Source of the DNA: Mactromeris polynyma
Lineage: Eukaryota > Mollusca > Bivalvia > Venerida > Mactridae
NCBI GenBank assembly: GCA_032209605.1
Contig: JASFXZ010000038.1
Location: 620,001-684,000 of the forward strand
Direction: 5' to 3'
DNA: 64,000 nucleotides
The notes beneath the pieces are model-generated. The model searched no databases. It worked only from the letters and a program-made list of their open reading frames with translations, and had not been told where the DNA came from. How positions within the stretch are numbered: the first letter of the stretch is position 1; the number at the start of each line of letters is the position of its first letter. Below are positions 31,167 to 43,499 of this stretch, one piece after another. The position numbers and the translations under genes were made by a program.

Positions 31167-31556
31167 TACTTCAAGCGATATTTCATCAAAGTTTAATACC
31201 AATCCTGAAGATAATAGGCATGATAATGACCATAAGCTGCCTTACATGTATTGGAAAGTGGGTATGGTCGTGTTTACTGTCGACTTATCTTAACTGAGTT
31301 TTTTTATAGCATATTCATTTGTATTTATATTATTTCGAAAACATAAATAAACAAGCGGGATTTTGTAAACGATTTTTTTATGTTCATTCATGAACTAAGC
31401 AAACACGATGTTACATTAGTAATACATTATAGTTGATGGTATTAAAGATGTCGTAGTCAATGTGGATGAGTCCGTTCAAATAAATTACGTTCAGACGGGT
31501 CAGATACATTTCTAAATCATGCAATAAAAGACAATAAGCATACATACAAACACAGG

Positions 31557-33546
31557 CAGGCCCGGATACAGAAATTCCCGACTGGGGGGGGGGGGGCAAA
31601 CATGATGAAAATGCCCTGAACTTGAGGTGCACAGCACCGAGTGGGGGTAGGTTCGGGAGGGTTTTATTCCCCTCCTTTAAGGGGGTCCGGGGGTCTCCCC
31701 GTAACATTTTTTCAAATATTTGTATATGAAATGGTGGCTTCTGTTGTATTTCAGGGTCAAACTTTTAAGACTCATTCTCGAGAATTGCACTAGTATTATC
31801 TTGTAAAAAATACAGAACGTCCAAATGATACAAGTACCAACATTTTAACAAATTTCTAGGGGACAGCCCCTCCTGTACCTACTCCCAGTCAGCCTTCAGT
31901 ACAAATCCTTGTCACAAGTGAATAAGGGGCCATTTCGTCATAAACTCTGTGAAATAGTGTAGATATTAAAACTTTCGGGCTGATTTAGCAGAAGTCGACT
32001 ATTTTTAATGTCCAAATTGAACATTAGCACACTTATAAACTGTATTAACTGGTTATCGCCTAAAGTATATACTTAAACAACTAACAGGTTTATGTATGCT
32101 CCCTGAAATACAGGGCGAATTTGTTTTGCAAGACCTAGTTAAGGTTTGAGGTTTCAGTTTTGTTGTAGTTTGGTTGAAAAACTTAAACCAGTTATGATTA
32201 AGATTTGCAAACAAACAGACGGTTTAGTCGAATAAAAATGACCCATATGATTTTGATTGTGTACGAACTTAGTGTCAGAAGACCATAACGATTTAGTTGA
32301 CACAGTCGCATCAAAATCTAATTTCATTTACTGCAGTTTTGTGATTGCAGACAGATTGGTGCTCGATAAGAAAGTCAGATTTGAGAAATTTGTTACTTCT
32401 GTTTTGCAACATTACAATGTGGACGATTTTATAGCCAGGTTCCGATTAAGCAGACATACATTTGACCTGTAGGTTCGACTGTAGGTTGGTGATTTACAAT
32501 AACATACATTTACTACATTCTATACCAATCGTTGTAGCTTAATGCGCAATATATATATATATATACATGCATGTTCATGTTTCAAGTGGTGTAACATAAC
32601 AAAAGGAAAAATGTAATCTCCAGCACATGAATAATTTGTCGTTTTTATTAACGTTAAGGTATTTGTATTAGCTATCTCAATAACATCTACGTAGTTATGT
32701 TTCAAATTCAAATATCTCTTTCAGAAACATGACAGTTAATGTTCGGAACGCCTCTATATAGTATTCAAACCTCAAAGTATATAGGTCCGTGATATCACAC
32801 TGCAAAACTTGCTTGTATGAAAGGACCACAATTATGATGGTGTCTTATTACTCAATCTTTTGAATTATTTAATTTTCCTTATGACTCGGTAAAGCCGCGG
32901 TAATACGAACGTATTCAAAATACAAAGAAAACTATTGTGTGTTTAGTTTGAATACAAATTCTTTATACGATGAAGAAAATGTAATTTAAGATTTAAGCAT
33001 TTTGAAATGCAATTATAAAAAGAAAAAATGTGAAAATATGAAAGAAGGCTTGTTCTAGAAAAACTAAATTATTTTATTTTGCAAAACTTTAGGCCCAAGT
33101 TTTACATTCCCTTCCATAAATTATTGAATTGTTTACAATTATTTTAAGAAATTTATTTTCACTGTTTCACACTAAAACAACACCACAATAGATCTCTGTC
33201 TCTGTTACATTTGATGCTCAAAAATCAGCGTATTACAGACGCTTTCAACATGATAAGGAAATTGAAAGCGACTGTCTGATGTAGAGTGAAGATTTTTCTA
33301 TACGGTCTCAAGGCCGATGAGCACATCAGGGGGGCAACTTTTATTGCACTTGCTTCCGCTATACTGGTAGTATTCAAGAGGAAATCGACCATAAATCAAT
33401 ATATTGTATTTGAAATGCTAAAAGAATAGTAACCTCAAGACCTAATCAGTGGATATAATTTTATATTAGGAATAGAAAAAGGTCACTTCACAGCCGACTG
33501 GGGGGCCAGGGCCCCCTCGGCCCCCCCCCCGGTGGATCCGGGCCTG
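31557..33546. mobile_element. Nonautonomous DNA element with 11-bp inverted repeats and 5-bp duplication
   Basis: CAGGCCCGGAT (31557-31567) is inverted at 33536-33546, and ACAGG flanks both ends (31552-31556 and 33547-33551). Long G/C homopolymers lie just inside both ends. No transposase frame is present in the 1990 bp. A similar right end (GGATCCGGGCCTG) recurs at 61632-61644. The superfamily is undetermined. Confidence 0.6.
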
Positions 33547-33551
33547 ACAGG

Positions 33552-33931
33552 TGTATAAAAGTGTATAACAAGACCATATTCCCAATATTAAATAATATAT
33601 CAGTGACGTTACATGCATGTTGCAAAGTACAACACACAGGAATAGATAAGATTACTCTATGCTGTCAAATTTATCACCAATCGTTTTAGGGGGGATTTTT
33701 AAAGGCTTTATGAATCATGGGCTGTAGACATACACATACTTGATCCACTGAAAGAGGTTATCTCTGTGCAGATATCTGTTTAGGAAGATCAAACTACATA
33801 ATACAAATCACTGTTTACGGGTGTCTATTGAAATAGCAGGCAAAAGCGTGGAAGAATTATAACAAATCGGATAAACACCAATAATAGCTCTAAAATATTT
33901 TAATAAATTACGGACTAATACATCTATAGCA
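33552..33931 (+). other. 5' flank of the Toll-like receptor gene
   Basis: No coding or repeat recognised. The sequence is AT-rich up to the start codon. No motif strong enough to call a promoter was seen. Confidence 0.4.
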
Positions 33932-36550
33932 ATGATACATTCACTTGTTATATACGTAGTTATATTTTTAATCTACGTTTCAAGCGTGTATTCTACTGAT
34001 GAATCTGGATTCACGTGCGGTCCCGGAAGACGCTGTGATTGTAAAGGGAATATAGAAATGAATTGCTCAAACAGTGATGTTCGTCTTAAGAGTGTTTGTG
34101 TTTACATCAATAATACTATTCAATTCAATATATCAGTTTTACACATGGACTCTTTAAAAACAGGAATAGAGGTACTGAGACAATATGACCTACAAGGGTG
34201 TGAAGAATTGGTGGAATTATATCTGAGTAAAAATAACATGTATAAAATAGACAATGATGCTTTTTACAACTTTAAACGATTAGAAATGTTAGACATGAGT
34301 AATAACAACATACAACTGTATAACAAATCGCTAAGTGAAAGGATAACTTTTCCCGCAAGTCTTAAAGTACTGAATTTGATGGGAAATTATAACATGAGCA
34401 TGCACGCCAATTTGTCTTATCCAGATTTGTCAGAATTAGTGGAGCTACAAACCTTGTATATAGACGGACTACCATTCACTGATTTCAGCACATCGTACAG
34501 ATCACTTCGTAATTTGAGTAATGTTACAATGTCTGGCTTTTTGGGTATTTGTAATATCTCGTCTGTAACGAATAAAACATTTATGCATTTACCAAGAGTT
34601 CGTTATCTGGACATATCAGCTTGTAATATCACTGACATAGATGCGTTTGGTTTCGGAACTTTGACTTATTTGGAGAACCTTGATTTGTCTCGGAACATGC
34701 GTTTAGGATTTCGTGCTGTCAAGAATATAACGTACGGACTACAATATACAAATATTAGAGTTTTGAACATTTCTAAAATGCATACAACATTTGGCCCTAG
34801 CTCTCGGCTTCTACTTGAAGATACATGTTATCTCAAAAATACTTCATTAAGAGAACTCGATGTCAGCAGAAACCGGATTGAGCTTATTGAAAACAATGTA
34901 CTCGCGATTTTTCCTAAGACTCTGCAAATTATTCGAGTGGAATATAACAAATTCACATTCAGTCCGTATTTGCTTCAGTTGGGATGTTTGACAAATGTGA
35001 CAGAAGGTTACGCAAGTTTCCAGAATTTTGCTTACGACCCTCTTCTGTTTGACCGTGAGTATCAAGGAATGGACGACAGAGAATACGACAAAGCAGATAG
35101 CTCCTGTCCTTTCTTAAATGAAGCGGTCGTTAGAAACGATCTGATGTGCCCGTTTTTCAAGCCAGGAGAAAAAATTGAAATAAAAATGTACATGTACTGG
35201 CCTCAACAGTTGCAAAAAGTAGAACTTTCGCAAAGTAGCTTGATTTACGCTATAGGAATTATGACACCGATTAAACCTAGTAATACACTAGAGTATATGG
35301 ATTTATCTGGCAACGTATTTTATTCATGGAAAGGACCCTTCTACCCCTTCAAAAACCTGAAGCACTTAGACATGTCAAAGAACTATTGTTCGTATGTATA
35401 TAAACTTTTTTTCCAGTTTGCTCAGTCTCTAGAGAATCTTCAAGTTCAAAATAATTTCCTTGGAACAGTCTTGAAAGACGAACAGAACGGACCGTTCATA
35501 TTTAACAATTTGACAGAGTTGAAAACGTTGAATCTGTCATACAACATTATTTCAGACATTCCACAGAATCTGCTTCTCGGATCTCACAAAATCGAAACCC
35601 TAGATTTTAGTGTTAACAATATTGAAAAATGGACTTTAGATGTAAGCAGGTTGGACAGTCTCCTATACCTTGTTCTCCACAGCAATTTCCTCCAGACTCT
35701 TCCTGAAGAGTTACGCATTCGTCTTGAAGAAAACTCGAAACAAAAAGGGAAACAGTTTACAATTGACTTGAGAAATAACACAATTGAAGTTAACTGTGGT
35801 GCAAAAGATTTCTTACACTGGCTTGTGAATCATCAAAATAACATGGTAGGATTTGATGAGTATATCTATGTGGACAGCAGTGGGCATCGTATGACGTCAG
35901 ACGAATTTAAACAAGAAGTGTCAAATTTAGACAAAACATGTCGTTCCTACACATTGATTATCGTTTTGTCTGTCATGGGTATTTCTGTTTTCCTATCCCT
36001 TGTTTTAGGTGGAGTGGTCTATAAAAATCGTTGGAATCTGCGCTTTCTATTGCGGAATGCCAAAATTAGACATTTTGGCTACCAAGCGATCCGTGACAAC
36101 ATAGATACAGAATATAGGTATGACATTTTTGTGTCTTATGCCAATGAAAACAGCGATTTTATTCGAAACAAACTTTACCCAAACCTTGAACAGAAAGGTT
36201 TTCGAGTGTGTCTGCATGACAAAGACTTTTTACCAGGTAATAATATAGCTGATAATATTGTGGACGCCATTAGCAACAGTCGAAATACTTTAGTGATTCT
36301 CTCTAATGATTATGTAGCCAGTGAATGGTGCATGTACGAATTCAATATGGCTCGGATGGAAAGTATTTATGATCGCGACGGATCACCTTGCTTTTTCATC
36401 GTGTTGTTTGAAGATGTTCCGACCAGGAAAATGCCCAATGAAATGTTGCAGTGGCTACGCAGAAACACCTACTTAGAGTATACAACAGACGAGCAAGGAG
36501 AACTTTTATTCTGGCAAAATCTGGATACAACAGTTAGAAACGAAATGTAA
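33932..36550 (+). CDS. Toll-like receptor, intronless, 872 residues
   Basis: A single exon codes a complete receptor. A signal peptide covers residues 1-21. An LRR N-cap with clustered cysteines follows (CGPGRRCDCKGNIEMNC, residues 28-44). Residues ~60-600 carry many leucine-rich repeats (LVELYLSKNNMYKIDNDAF type). One LRR C-cap (NCGAKDFLHWL to TCRS, ~618-670) precedes a membrane helix at ~672-695. The TIR domain (~729-872) has box 1 YDIFVSYANEN, box 2 CLHDKDFLPG with the BB-loop proline, and box 3 FWQNL. One C-terminal cysteine cluster places it with the single-cluster receptors. It should sense ligands at the surface or in endosomes and signal through MyD88-type adaptors. No stop or frameshift was found, in sharp contrast to its neighbours. 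The ligand cannot be inferred. Confidence 0.96.
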   Translation: MIHSLVIYVVIFLIYVSSVYSTDESGFTCGPGRRCDCKGNIEMNCSNSDVRLKSVCVYINNTIQFNISVLHMDSLKTGIEVLRQYDLQGCEELVELYLSKNNMYKIDNDAFYNFKRLEMLDMSNNNIQLYNKSLSERITFPASLKVLNLMGNYNMSMHANLSYPDLSELVELQTLYIDGLPFTDFSTSYRSLRNLSNVTMSGFLGICNISSVTNKTFMHLPRVRYLDISACNITDIDAFGFGTLTYLENLDLSRNMRLGFRAVKNITYGLQYTNIRVLNISKMHTTFGPSSRLLLEDTCYLKNTSLRELDVSRNRIELIENNVLAIFPKTLQIIRVEYNKFTFSPYLLQLGCLTNVTEGYASFQNFAYDPLLFDREYQGMDDREYDKADSSCPFLNEAVVRNDLMCPFFKPGEKIEIKMYMYWPQQLQKVELSQSSLIYAIGIMTPIKPSNTLEYMDLSGNVFYSWKGPFYPFKNLKHLDMSKNYCSYVYKLFFQFAQSLENLQVQNNFLGTVLKDEQNGPFIFNNLTELKTLNLSYNIISDIPQNLLLGSHKIETLDFSVNNIEKWTLDVSRLDSLLYLVLHSNFLQTLPEELRIRLEENSKQKGKQFTIDLRNNTIEVNCGAKDFLHWLVNHQNNMVGFDEYIYVDSSGHRMTSDEFKQEVSNLDKTCRSYTLIIVLSVMGISVFLSLVLGGVVYKNRWNLRFLLRNAKIRHFGYQAIRDNIDTEYRYDIFVSYANENSDFIRNKLYPNLEQKGFRVCLHDKDFLPGNNIADNIVDAISNSRNTLVILSNDYVASEWCMYEFNMARMESIYDRDGSPCFFIVLFEDVPTRKMPNEMLQWLRRNTYLEYTTDEQGELLFWQNLDTTVRNEM

Positions 36551-37061
36551 CAACTCTTAGCGGATTTTGAAAGGCACTAACTTGTAAGAGTTGTATCTGA
36601 ATCTATATTCTATATTGCATAAATTATATGTTGACTTGACAAAATATTGCATATATTCACTGTGTATAAACAATTTCACCATTTCCTTGCTGAACAACAA
36701 TATTGTTACCTTTTTTCACTCGCAGTATATTAGCAATTTTACGCTCAGAGTATATTCATTTGCAGCATTTAATTCTCGGTACCCAAACTGCATAAGCAAC
36801 ATTTTACAATTTCTCTTCCCTTTACACATTCAAATCAGTATAATTTATTTAATCTTGTCGGTAGTTTATCACAAAAATACTGTTTAATGAAACGTGTACT
36901 ACAGATAGGTATCAGTGACGGGAAGCGCAGAGCGAATTATGGTTGTACCGCGAATCGTTGTAGAATTATCTTCCCATTAAGATACTAAAATAAGTGAAAT
37001 TAGTATAGCTGTTCTATGGTGGCATATTACTGCCACCAGATAGCATGATAGCGTTCGCGAA
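36551..37061 (+). other. 3' flank of the Toll-like receptor gene
   Basis: AT-rich, with an insignificant open frame at 36591-36887. No clear polyadenylation signal could be chosen. Confidence 0.4.
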
Positions 37062-37256
37062 TTGACCCTTCCTCAGATATTTGATTGACAGTCCGATTGG
37101 CCAATCAGATAACAGGATTTCGACACACCCCCTGCAAGCTCGCTTACCTTAGACAAACCTTAGACAAACAGGAAGAGATTACTGCGCGATAAAAAATAAG
37201 GTTTAATAGATTCCTGATAGCATTGTGAATATATTATATTATGTTAATATGTGACA

Positions 37257-37371
37257 ATGGTGAAAAGATGCAGCTTCGGATTGTGTAACTCGGACAGCAG
37301 AAATCCGGAGAGACTACAAAAAATGAAATATTTATTTATATCGTCTTTACTTCGAGGGGGTAGACATTAGA
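37257..37371 (+). pseudogene. THAP zinc-finger N-terminal fragment
   Basis: ATG at 37257 begins MVKRCSFGLCNSDSRNPERL, a strong match to the start of THAP domains (C-x4-C) that bind DNA in P-element transposases and related host proteins. The frame then runs into unrelated codons and a TAG at 37369. The rest of the finger (C...H) is not found downstream. Confidence 0.6.
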
Positions 37372-37859
37372 CGTTAATGAAAAGTATAGCCCTAAAAGAT
37401 GAATAAACAGAATGTAACAACTTAAAATATGTTTGTTTTACATACATTTGCAAGCAACAACTGATTTGCTAAATTCTTGCTTAATTATGTTATTCGTATC
37501 AATAATAAGAAAGCAGTGAAGGTATATTTCAACAAACTATCCTTCTCATCTTCTGGTTTTAATAAGTTGGAATTTATATAAATGTCTGATATGATCAATA
37601 TATCTGCAGGTTGAATGAACATTATATTGTTTTGATAAACTACAATATTTGACTTTTACCAGCATGTAAGTAAGTATTTTGATATTTCATTTGCTTAGGG
37701 TGGTTAAATTAGTTACAATGGCCTAGTTTGCAAAACTGAAAATGCACAGAATCAATTATGACATCAATAATTATTGAGATAAAAAAATTGTATAACCATA
37801 AACATGTATTCAGAAAAAATATTTTTACTTATGTTAATACTAGTGAAAAAATGAAAATA

Positions 37860-38300
37860 CCGGTGATTTACTGGTATTGGTTACTCATTGTTGAGTATTT
37901 CTTTTAAACGTAATTTATAAGAGTAAGAAAAGTTCTGATTTCTTTATGATTTCATTTTCATTGGTGTTTACGGTTTATGATAGGGCAGAAATGAGTAATA
38001 TATCATGTTTAAACCCTTAAAATCACACCAATGCTGAATTAAGTTCTTAAATTGTTTTTTATAACATTCAACACAGACCTGATCAGTGGTCTTTTAGTTA
38101 AAGTCTATAAAAATATTTAACACTTCTCAACTATACTGTATATATGTGTCAGATGATGACAGGAAACACTGATTGGTTGTATATTGGATTCCAACTGGGG
38201 CAGACAAAGAGAAATGCTGATTAGGGGTCTGTACAAGATTGATATCTAGATAGTGCACAAAGGGGACAATATTGTTTATTGCGTAATATTATATAATTTG
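37860..38300 (+). repeat. Diverged duplicate of 43500-43840
   Basis: Shares GCTGATTAGGGGTCTG, then ACAAGATTG, AGTGCACA and CAATATTGTTTATTGC with the later copy, plus GAGTAATATATCAT and a run of weaker matches, in the same order and orientation. Origin unknown. Confidence 0.65.
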
Positions 38301-40915
38301 TCCCAGCCAAAACTGGCCTTGTTTCTTAAGACATAATTTCTGGATTTTTAGAAATATGTGTCATACCGAAGAATCTTCATCATCAGCTTAGCCGATAGTT
38401 ATCGATGCGTGTGTCGCTAATCATGGACACGGTGGTCGGAAACATTCGGAAACACTCGGAAGCCTCCGTGATTTACCGATTTAGGATATGATTTCATGAT
38501 CATTATCGTTCGCGACTTGATTAGCCACCCCGCTGCGATAAGCCAGCATAATGACATTGCCCCGGTCAGTACTAATTTATCAGAATGTATTATACATTCA
38601 TGATACTTATTGTAGGCTCTTTCGAAATAAATATATTGAATCATGAACAGAACAGAACATAAAGTTTACTATCGACTTGAGCGATTACAGCTCATCATCG
38701 TTAGCAAATTATGTACACAAATACATCATCATGTGATATGAAAACAATTAATACATATATTAAAGAATAACATCAATAGCATTGTTATATTTGTTCTTAA
38801 ATTACCCATTTCATACATAAAGATGAAGATTACAAGTGATTGTATAAACAGATAATAACAAAACAAAAGAAATGGGAATACACTCAATGAATCCTAACAT
38901 TAAGTATGACATTCCTCTGAATAAGTGCGTGTTTACTGAATAAAGATTTTTTCTCTCATTTGATTGAAGTTATTCTTAAAATTAAGACTGACTATAATAA
39001 AGTGTGATCACTATCCCCACACCCAAATCTTTATGTTTACAAATGTCCGTCATTGTGCCTACATTTATCAATATGTTCACATGTTATTGCAAAATATAAT
39101 GTTTTGCAATCTGTATTGCTATCGTTAATGTTCTTATAATGAATGTTACATTAACAACCATTGTTTGACGCCAATTATAAATTACAGATCTGGTATCAGG
39201 TGTTCATGTCTGTGAATAGGTACCCTCAATGCCATTCAAAAACATATACTATAGTTGATCAAACTGAATTGCATTCCACAGTGATCTCTATCTCAAGAAG
39301 TTTATGTTCTGTATGGGTAGTCATATGTTCGTGTCTGTGTCATTCAAAAACACTATACAGTTAATCAAACAAAGACGATTGAATACATGATATGTGCAGT
39401 TGAACGGGTACATGTAGATGGAAGATAATCGCTACATAATTACAGTATGCATCATGTCATTTGTCTTTGAAGCGTTGTTACTTCTGATATCAGTTTATGT
39501 CATCTGCTGTCCGTCACTGATAGGGTTTCATTTGTAGTTCATAGTGTGAAATTCTTCGTTCTAATAATCAAATTGCTGTTACTTAGGAGTATTCAAATTC
39601 GGTATATAACCATGTACTTATAATTGTACATGATGTATTATTGTCCAATGTCAAAGATTTGTTTTAGCTTTATACTTTCCTTAGTGTAATCTATCGTAAA
39701 CTAACCAAATTACTTGTCCATTATTTGTGAGTGGATATGGGCAAAGACCTAAATACCACAAAATAACTAATGGAAATTCTGGTAACTTTTCCTAGAGATT
39801 TTACTATATCTGGCCGAGTAGCAGCGCATCTGTGGTATTTAGGTCTTTGATATAAGTTATGCAGGCTATTTGTCTAAATAAGTGTGACATCTGTATTTTA
39901 CAATATTAATAGCATTAATATCATAATTTTCACTTTTAAATATAAAGTTAAACAATATCATATACAAATATATTTATTGGAGTCGAATTATACTGTTCTA
40001 GATTTCACACCTTAACATAATAAAAAGTCAATCTATTGTCGCCCTATAATGAACCACACCAATATTTTATTTCAAGGCTCTATATTATTGGCGAAAACCT
40101 AGTATGTATAAATTAATTCAATTATTTAGTTCTAACACGGATGTACATAGGTCCGTGGTTCTAACAATGATGTTATTTTAAAAGGATTAACTATGTATCT
40201 ACAAAGTGCTATAAAAGTACGTACTAATCTATTAAGTTCTTGGTTAGATGTTATACTAATAATGCTGTTTTTATTCATATTGTATCACTGTCGTTTATCA
40301 TGTGTATTTGTAATATTTTGTTTGACTATGTTGTATGTATAAATGTACATGTACTTACTCTCATAGAGTATGTTAATATTATTATTGTAAATTGTATATA
40401 TTGGATGATAAGTATTATACTTAAATCCAGATATTAATAAATCATTCTGTTCTGTTCTATATGGTCTTCCGATCATTTCCGAACGTGGTAAAAAACATTT
40501 TAAAGTGTAAAAAATACCATTTTCCTCTTTAAATATTTTCACAAAATAAATACCAATTGACAGAGAAATAATTATAGTTTATAAAAAAGATGTCTATTTT
40601 GTGCATTTTTTGTCGCTGTAGTATAAAATATGTCCGACGCTTAGCTATGATGTTGATTTTTCTTTGATCATTTTTGGTCTGTCACGGACGGTTTTGCGTA
40701 CTATTTTCTTATCAGGAAACCAGGCAGGAGTAAAATGCAACGTCAAAGTTTGATCACAAAGATAATTCAACGCAAATTCGCTTGGAAGACACTCCAAAAT
40801 GACATTACGTTTATCATTGTCGGTCGCCATTTTGTAAAGCGCTTGTCTAACGTAGTTACAACCAGCACCTGTTGCTAAGGTGGGCGTGGCTACGGTGCGA
40901 ATGAGGAAGGGTCAA

Positions 40916-41322
40916 ATGTTTCGTGTTAACCCACTTAATTATTACGAGAATTATCTAGTTATCTAGTTAATATTCGTGATACATTTTCGGTAAGATAAAT
41001 ATCATAAAACTAGAAACAGGCATGAACGTGCACAGAACTGCCACCTCTTACCTTTTTATGATGTATTATTACTAGATTTAAGTGGAAACACGAATCTTAT
41101 CTATTTGACCACTTATTATGTTACTTAATAACTCAAATTCGCGAATCACACTTAAGATTCGTGTTACCATTTATTTATAAAATGCATTTTTGGCTTCTAG
41201 ATGTAAGTGGTAACACGAATCTTATCTAGTTGACCACTTAATATGTTACTTAATAACTCCAATTCGCGAACCATAACTAGATAAGTGGTAACACGAATTT
41301 TAAGTGAAATTCGCGAAAAATG
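40916..41322 (+). repeat. Two 125-bp direct repeats with internal palindromes
   Basis: Units start at 41073 and 41198 (TAGAT-T/G-TAAGTGG). Each contains AACACGAATCTTATCTA and GTTACTTAATAACTC, and the inverse TAAGATTCGTGTTACC lies between them. Bases 40916-41072 carry looser variants. Probably MITE-derived. Confidence 0.75.
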
Positions 41323-41574
41323 ACCAATATATGACTTATTACTATGTATTTTTTTATTGTTGTACAATAACACTTAGTAAGTTACTTACTCTTTGACAAA
41401 ATGTATATTGTACAAGTCTTAATAACATGTCTGCTCTGTTTTGTTCTATTACAAATACTTGGATAATAAAATTCACAATTTTTAAATGACCGAATGATTA
41501 TTTTATCTCAAAATTAAATGTATTTAAAAACTTGGATTAAATTCTTAATAGCGAATTTTTACGAAGAAACATAT
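41323..41574. other. AT-rich DNA left of the 5S copy
   Basis: No gene or repeat structure seen. Confidence 0.45.
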
Positions 41575-41696
41575 AACTACGGCCATATCACGTTGAACAC
41601 CCCGGTTCTCGTCCGATCACCGAAGTTAAGCAACGTCGAGCCCGGTTAGTACTGGAAAACGGGTGACCGCCTGTGAATACCGGGTGCTGTAGACTT
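41575..41696 (+). rRNA. 5S rRNA gene or recent pseudogene
   Basis: The sequence follows animal 5S rRNA throughout: CTACGGCCATATCACGTTGA, then CTCGTCCGATCACCGAAGTT, AAGCAACGTC, CCCGGTTAGTACT, GGGTGACCGCC and AATACCGGGTGCTGTAGAC. Differences from the usual sequence cluster at the first two bases (AA), at GTCGAGCCC, and at TACTGGAAAACGGGTG, which alters the internal promoter and loop E area. It is a single isolated copy, not an array, followed by only TTT. Decayed or weakly expressed status is likely. Confidence 0.85.
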
Positions 41697-43499
41697 TAAG
41701 AAGATAATTATTTTTAAAGATACAAGTTGTACTATATTTGATAAAATACACCAAAGACATGATTAATTTAATAAGAGCGCGTGGTGTGGCCTGGATACCG
41801 TTGATCAAACAAATAACTGGTGGGATCGAATGAAGTTTTGTGTTACATGCTTCAAAATGAAATATTGTGTAAATTTCTCTTCCTGTTTGATCAACGGTTA
41901 CTGAACGCTCTATCAATAAATTATAATGGTAACATTTTATCTCACTTTAATACTTCACTTTCCAATACCTGTTTACCATAATTACTATAAGTTCTAAATT
42001 CAAACACTTAAGAAGAAATCTTCATGATGCTTTATCTACAGGTGCTATATACACTTGAATACCCGCGTATAAATGTACCCGTCAGCCGAAACCTTCTTGT
42101 CGCTAATTCGAATACATGTGTATTGGTTTAAGTGATACAATACACACTACTTTAGAAAGACATATACCGACATATAGTTCATACTGTACATAAAGCAAAA
42201 TGGCTTTAATTTTGTTTACGACTTCAGACAATTAAATGGTTAATAATTTACTCTCACAAGCAAAAAACATGACATAACGTTCCAAAAATTTATATACAGG
42301 ATATAATTGACCGATATATCTAATCCTAACTTAAACATAAAAATCTCTTACATTACTGTTTCAAACTAAACACTTATACTTAAAATTCAACAAAAGGAAT
42401 CCATACATCAGCGGTCTAATTAAATCATACTAAAAATCTAGAATCTTGCAGTTAACCATGTCAGATAAACTCCTTCCCCTTCTTTATCACACCTAGCACG
42501 ATCATCCGTGACAAAGGGAAGCAACTCCGACAGGCTCATATACTTATTCATTCAATGACAACATTGCCTATTATCCACTTAAATATATAAACAAAATTAC
42601 CGGAAAACCATTCTACCGCAGTTGAAACAGGTTTGTCATCGCCATTTGGTCCTCATTTCGCCTAATAAATCCAGGAGGGATTAAAAAACAAAACGACTGA
42701 CCGAAATGACAATGAATATTTCCAGCGAAGCTACAAACATCAGTGTTTAGCATGAAACTAAACAGCGAACAACCAGGAGTTACTGGTCTATTCAGCCTGT
42801 GCAAATTTCGATACGGATAAAATGGCGCCAAACCGTAACCGAAAAAATTGCGGCTAAAAGCAAGCGCAGAACGGATAATACACGTTAGTTGCGGTTTGCC
42901 TCAACTCCAACAATATTGTAGTGGTGATATCCATCGTCGGTACTGGTGCATTTGCCATTCCAAAGCAAAAGAGCTTTGAAAAATAGTATCACTTGACCTC
43001 TCAAAAGCGGTTCTATTCCGGAAAAGTTCCGAAATAACCCCCGCTGCCACCAATGTAGAGACTATTGTCGGTAGGTAAGGCAATGCAATACAATGGAATG
43101 ACTCACCAACGGTAGAATATCACAGCTTGGGCTGTAGATACTTGAATTACCTCATCATGTGTTCGGTTGATGTGTTCGCTTCGTGTTCCCTGCGATGACA
43201 GATTTATTGAGCAAAACTTCTCTCACCACATAGAGGGAATTTCCATCAGTTATAATGCAAATGGTTCAAATATTATGCGACCAAAGCAAAGATTTATGTA
43301 AAATGGCAGTTGTATTAGGTGCTACAACGTAACTAGGTAAAAACATGTATTTGCTTGGAGTTAGATAATTGGTTTTTAGATATATTTATTAAAGTGCCTA
43401 AAATTAATGAGTTACATTAGAAGTTTTGATAAGAATATATTTGTGAAAAAAATTGAATCGGATTTATTACCTTATTGCCATATTACTTACTGACTGTGT
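41697..43499. other. AT-rich DNA with a primer-binding-site-like motif
   Basis: No gene identified. On the minus strand near 43035-43060 CTACATTGGTGGCAGCGGGG resembles an LTR end (ACA) plus retroelement primer-binding site, but no paired LTR or pol was found. Small open frames at 42613-43083 are not recognised. Confidence 0.35.

Larger units (their letters stand above)
30425..31551. other. AT-rich DNA with tRNA-like relics
   Basis: No protein gene recognised. Two tRNA-like sequences inside are listed separately. Confidence 0.45.
37062..40915. mobile_element. Possible DNA element bounded by 14-bp inverted repeats
   Basis: TTGACCCTTCCTCA at 37062-37075 is exactly inverted at 40902-40915. A THAP-finger start lies 180 bp inside the left end, as in P-element-type transposases. 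No transposase core was found in the 3.85 kb, and no convincing target duplication flanks it. The interior is mostly AT-rich noncoding DNA, with GAACAGAACAGAA at 38644 and the inverse at 40447. Confidence 0.35.

Noticed and set aside
31411..31707. A 98-codon minus-strand frame
   Set aside because: It crosses a long G homopolymer and the end of an inverted-repeat element; no homology is recognisable.
43035..43060. Retroelement primer-binding site next to an LTR end
   Set aside because: The short motif is suggestive, but no LTR pair, gag or pol could be found in either direction.
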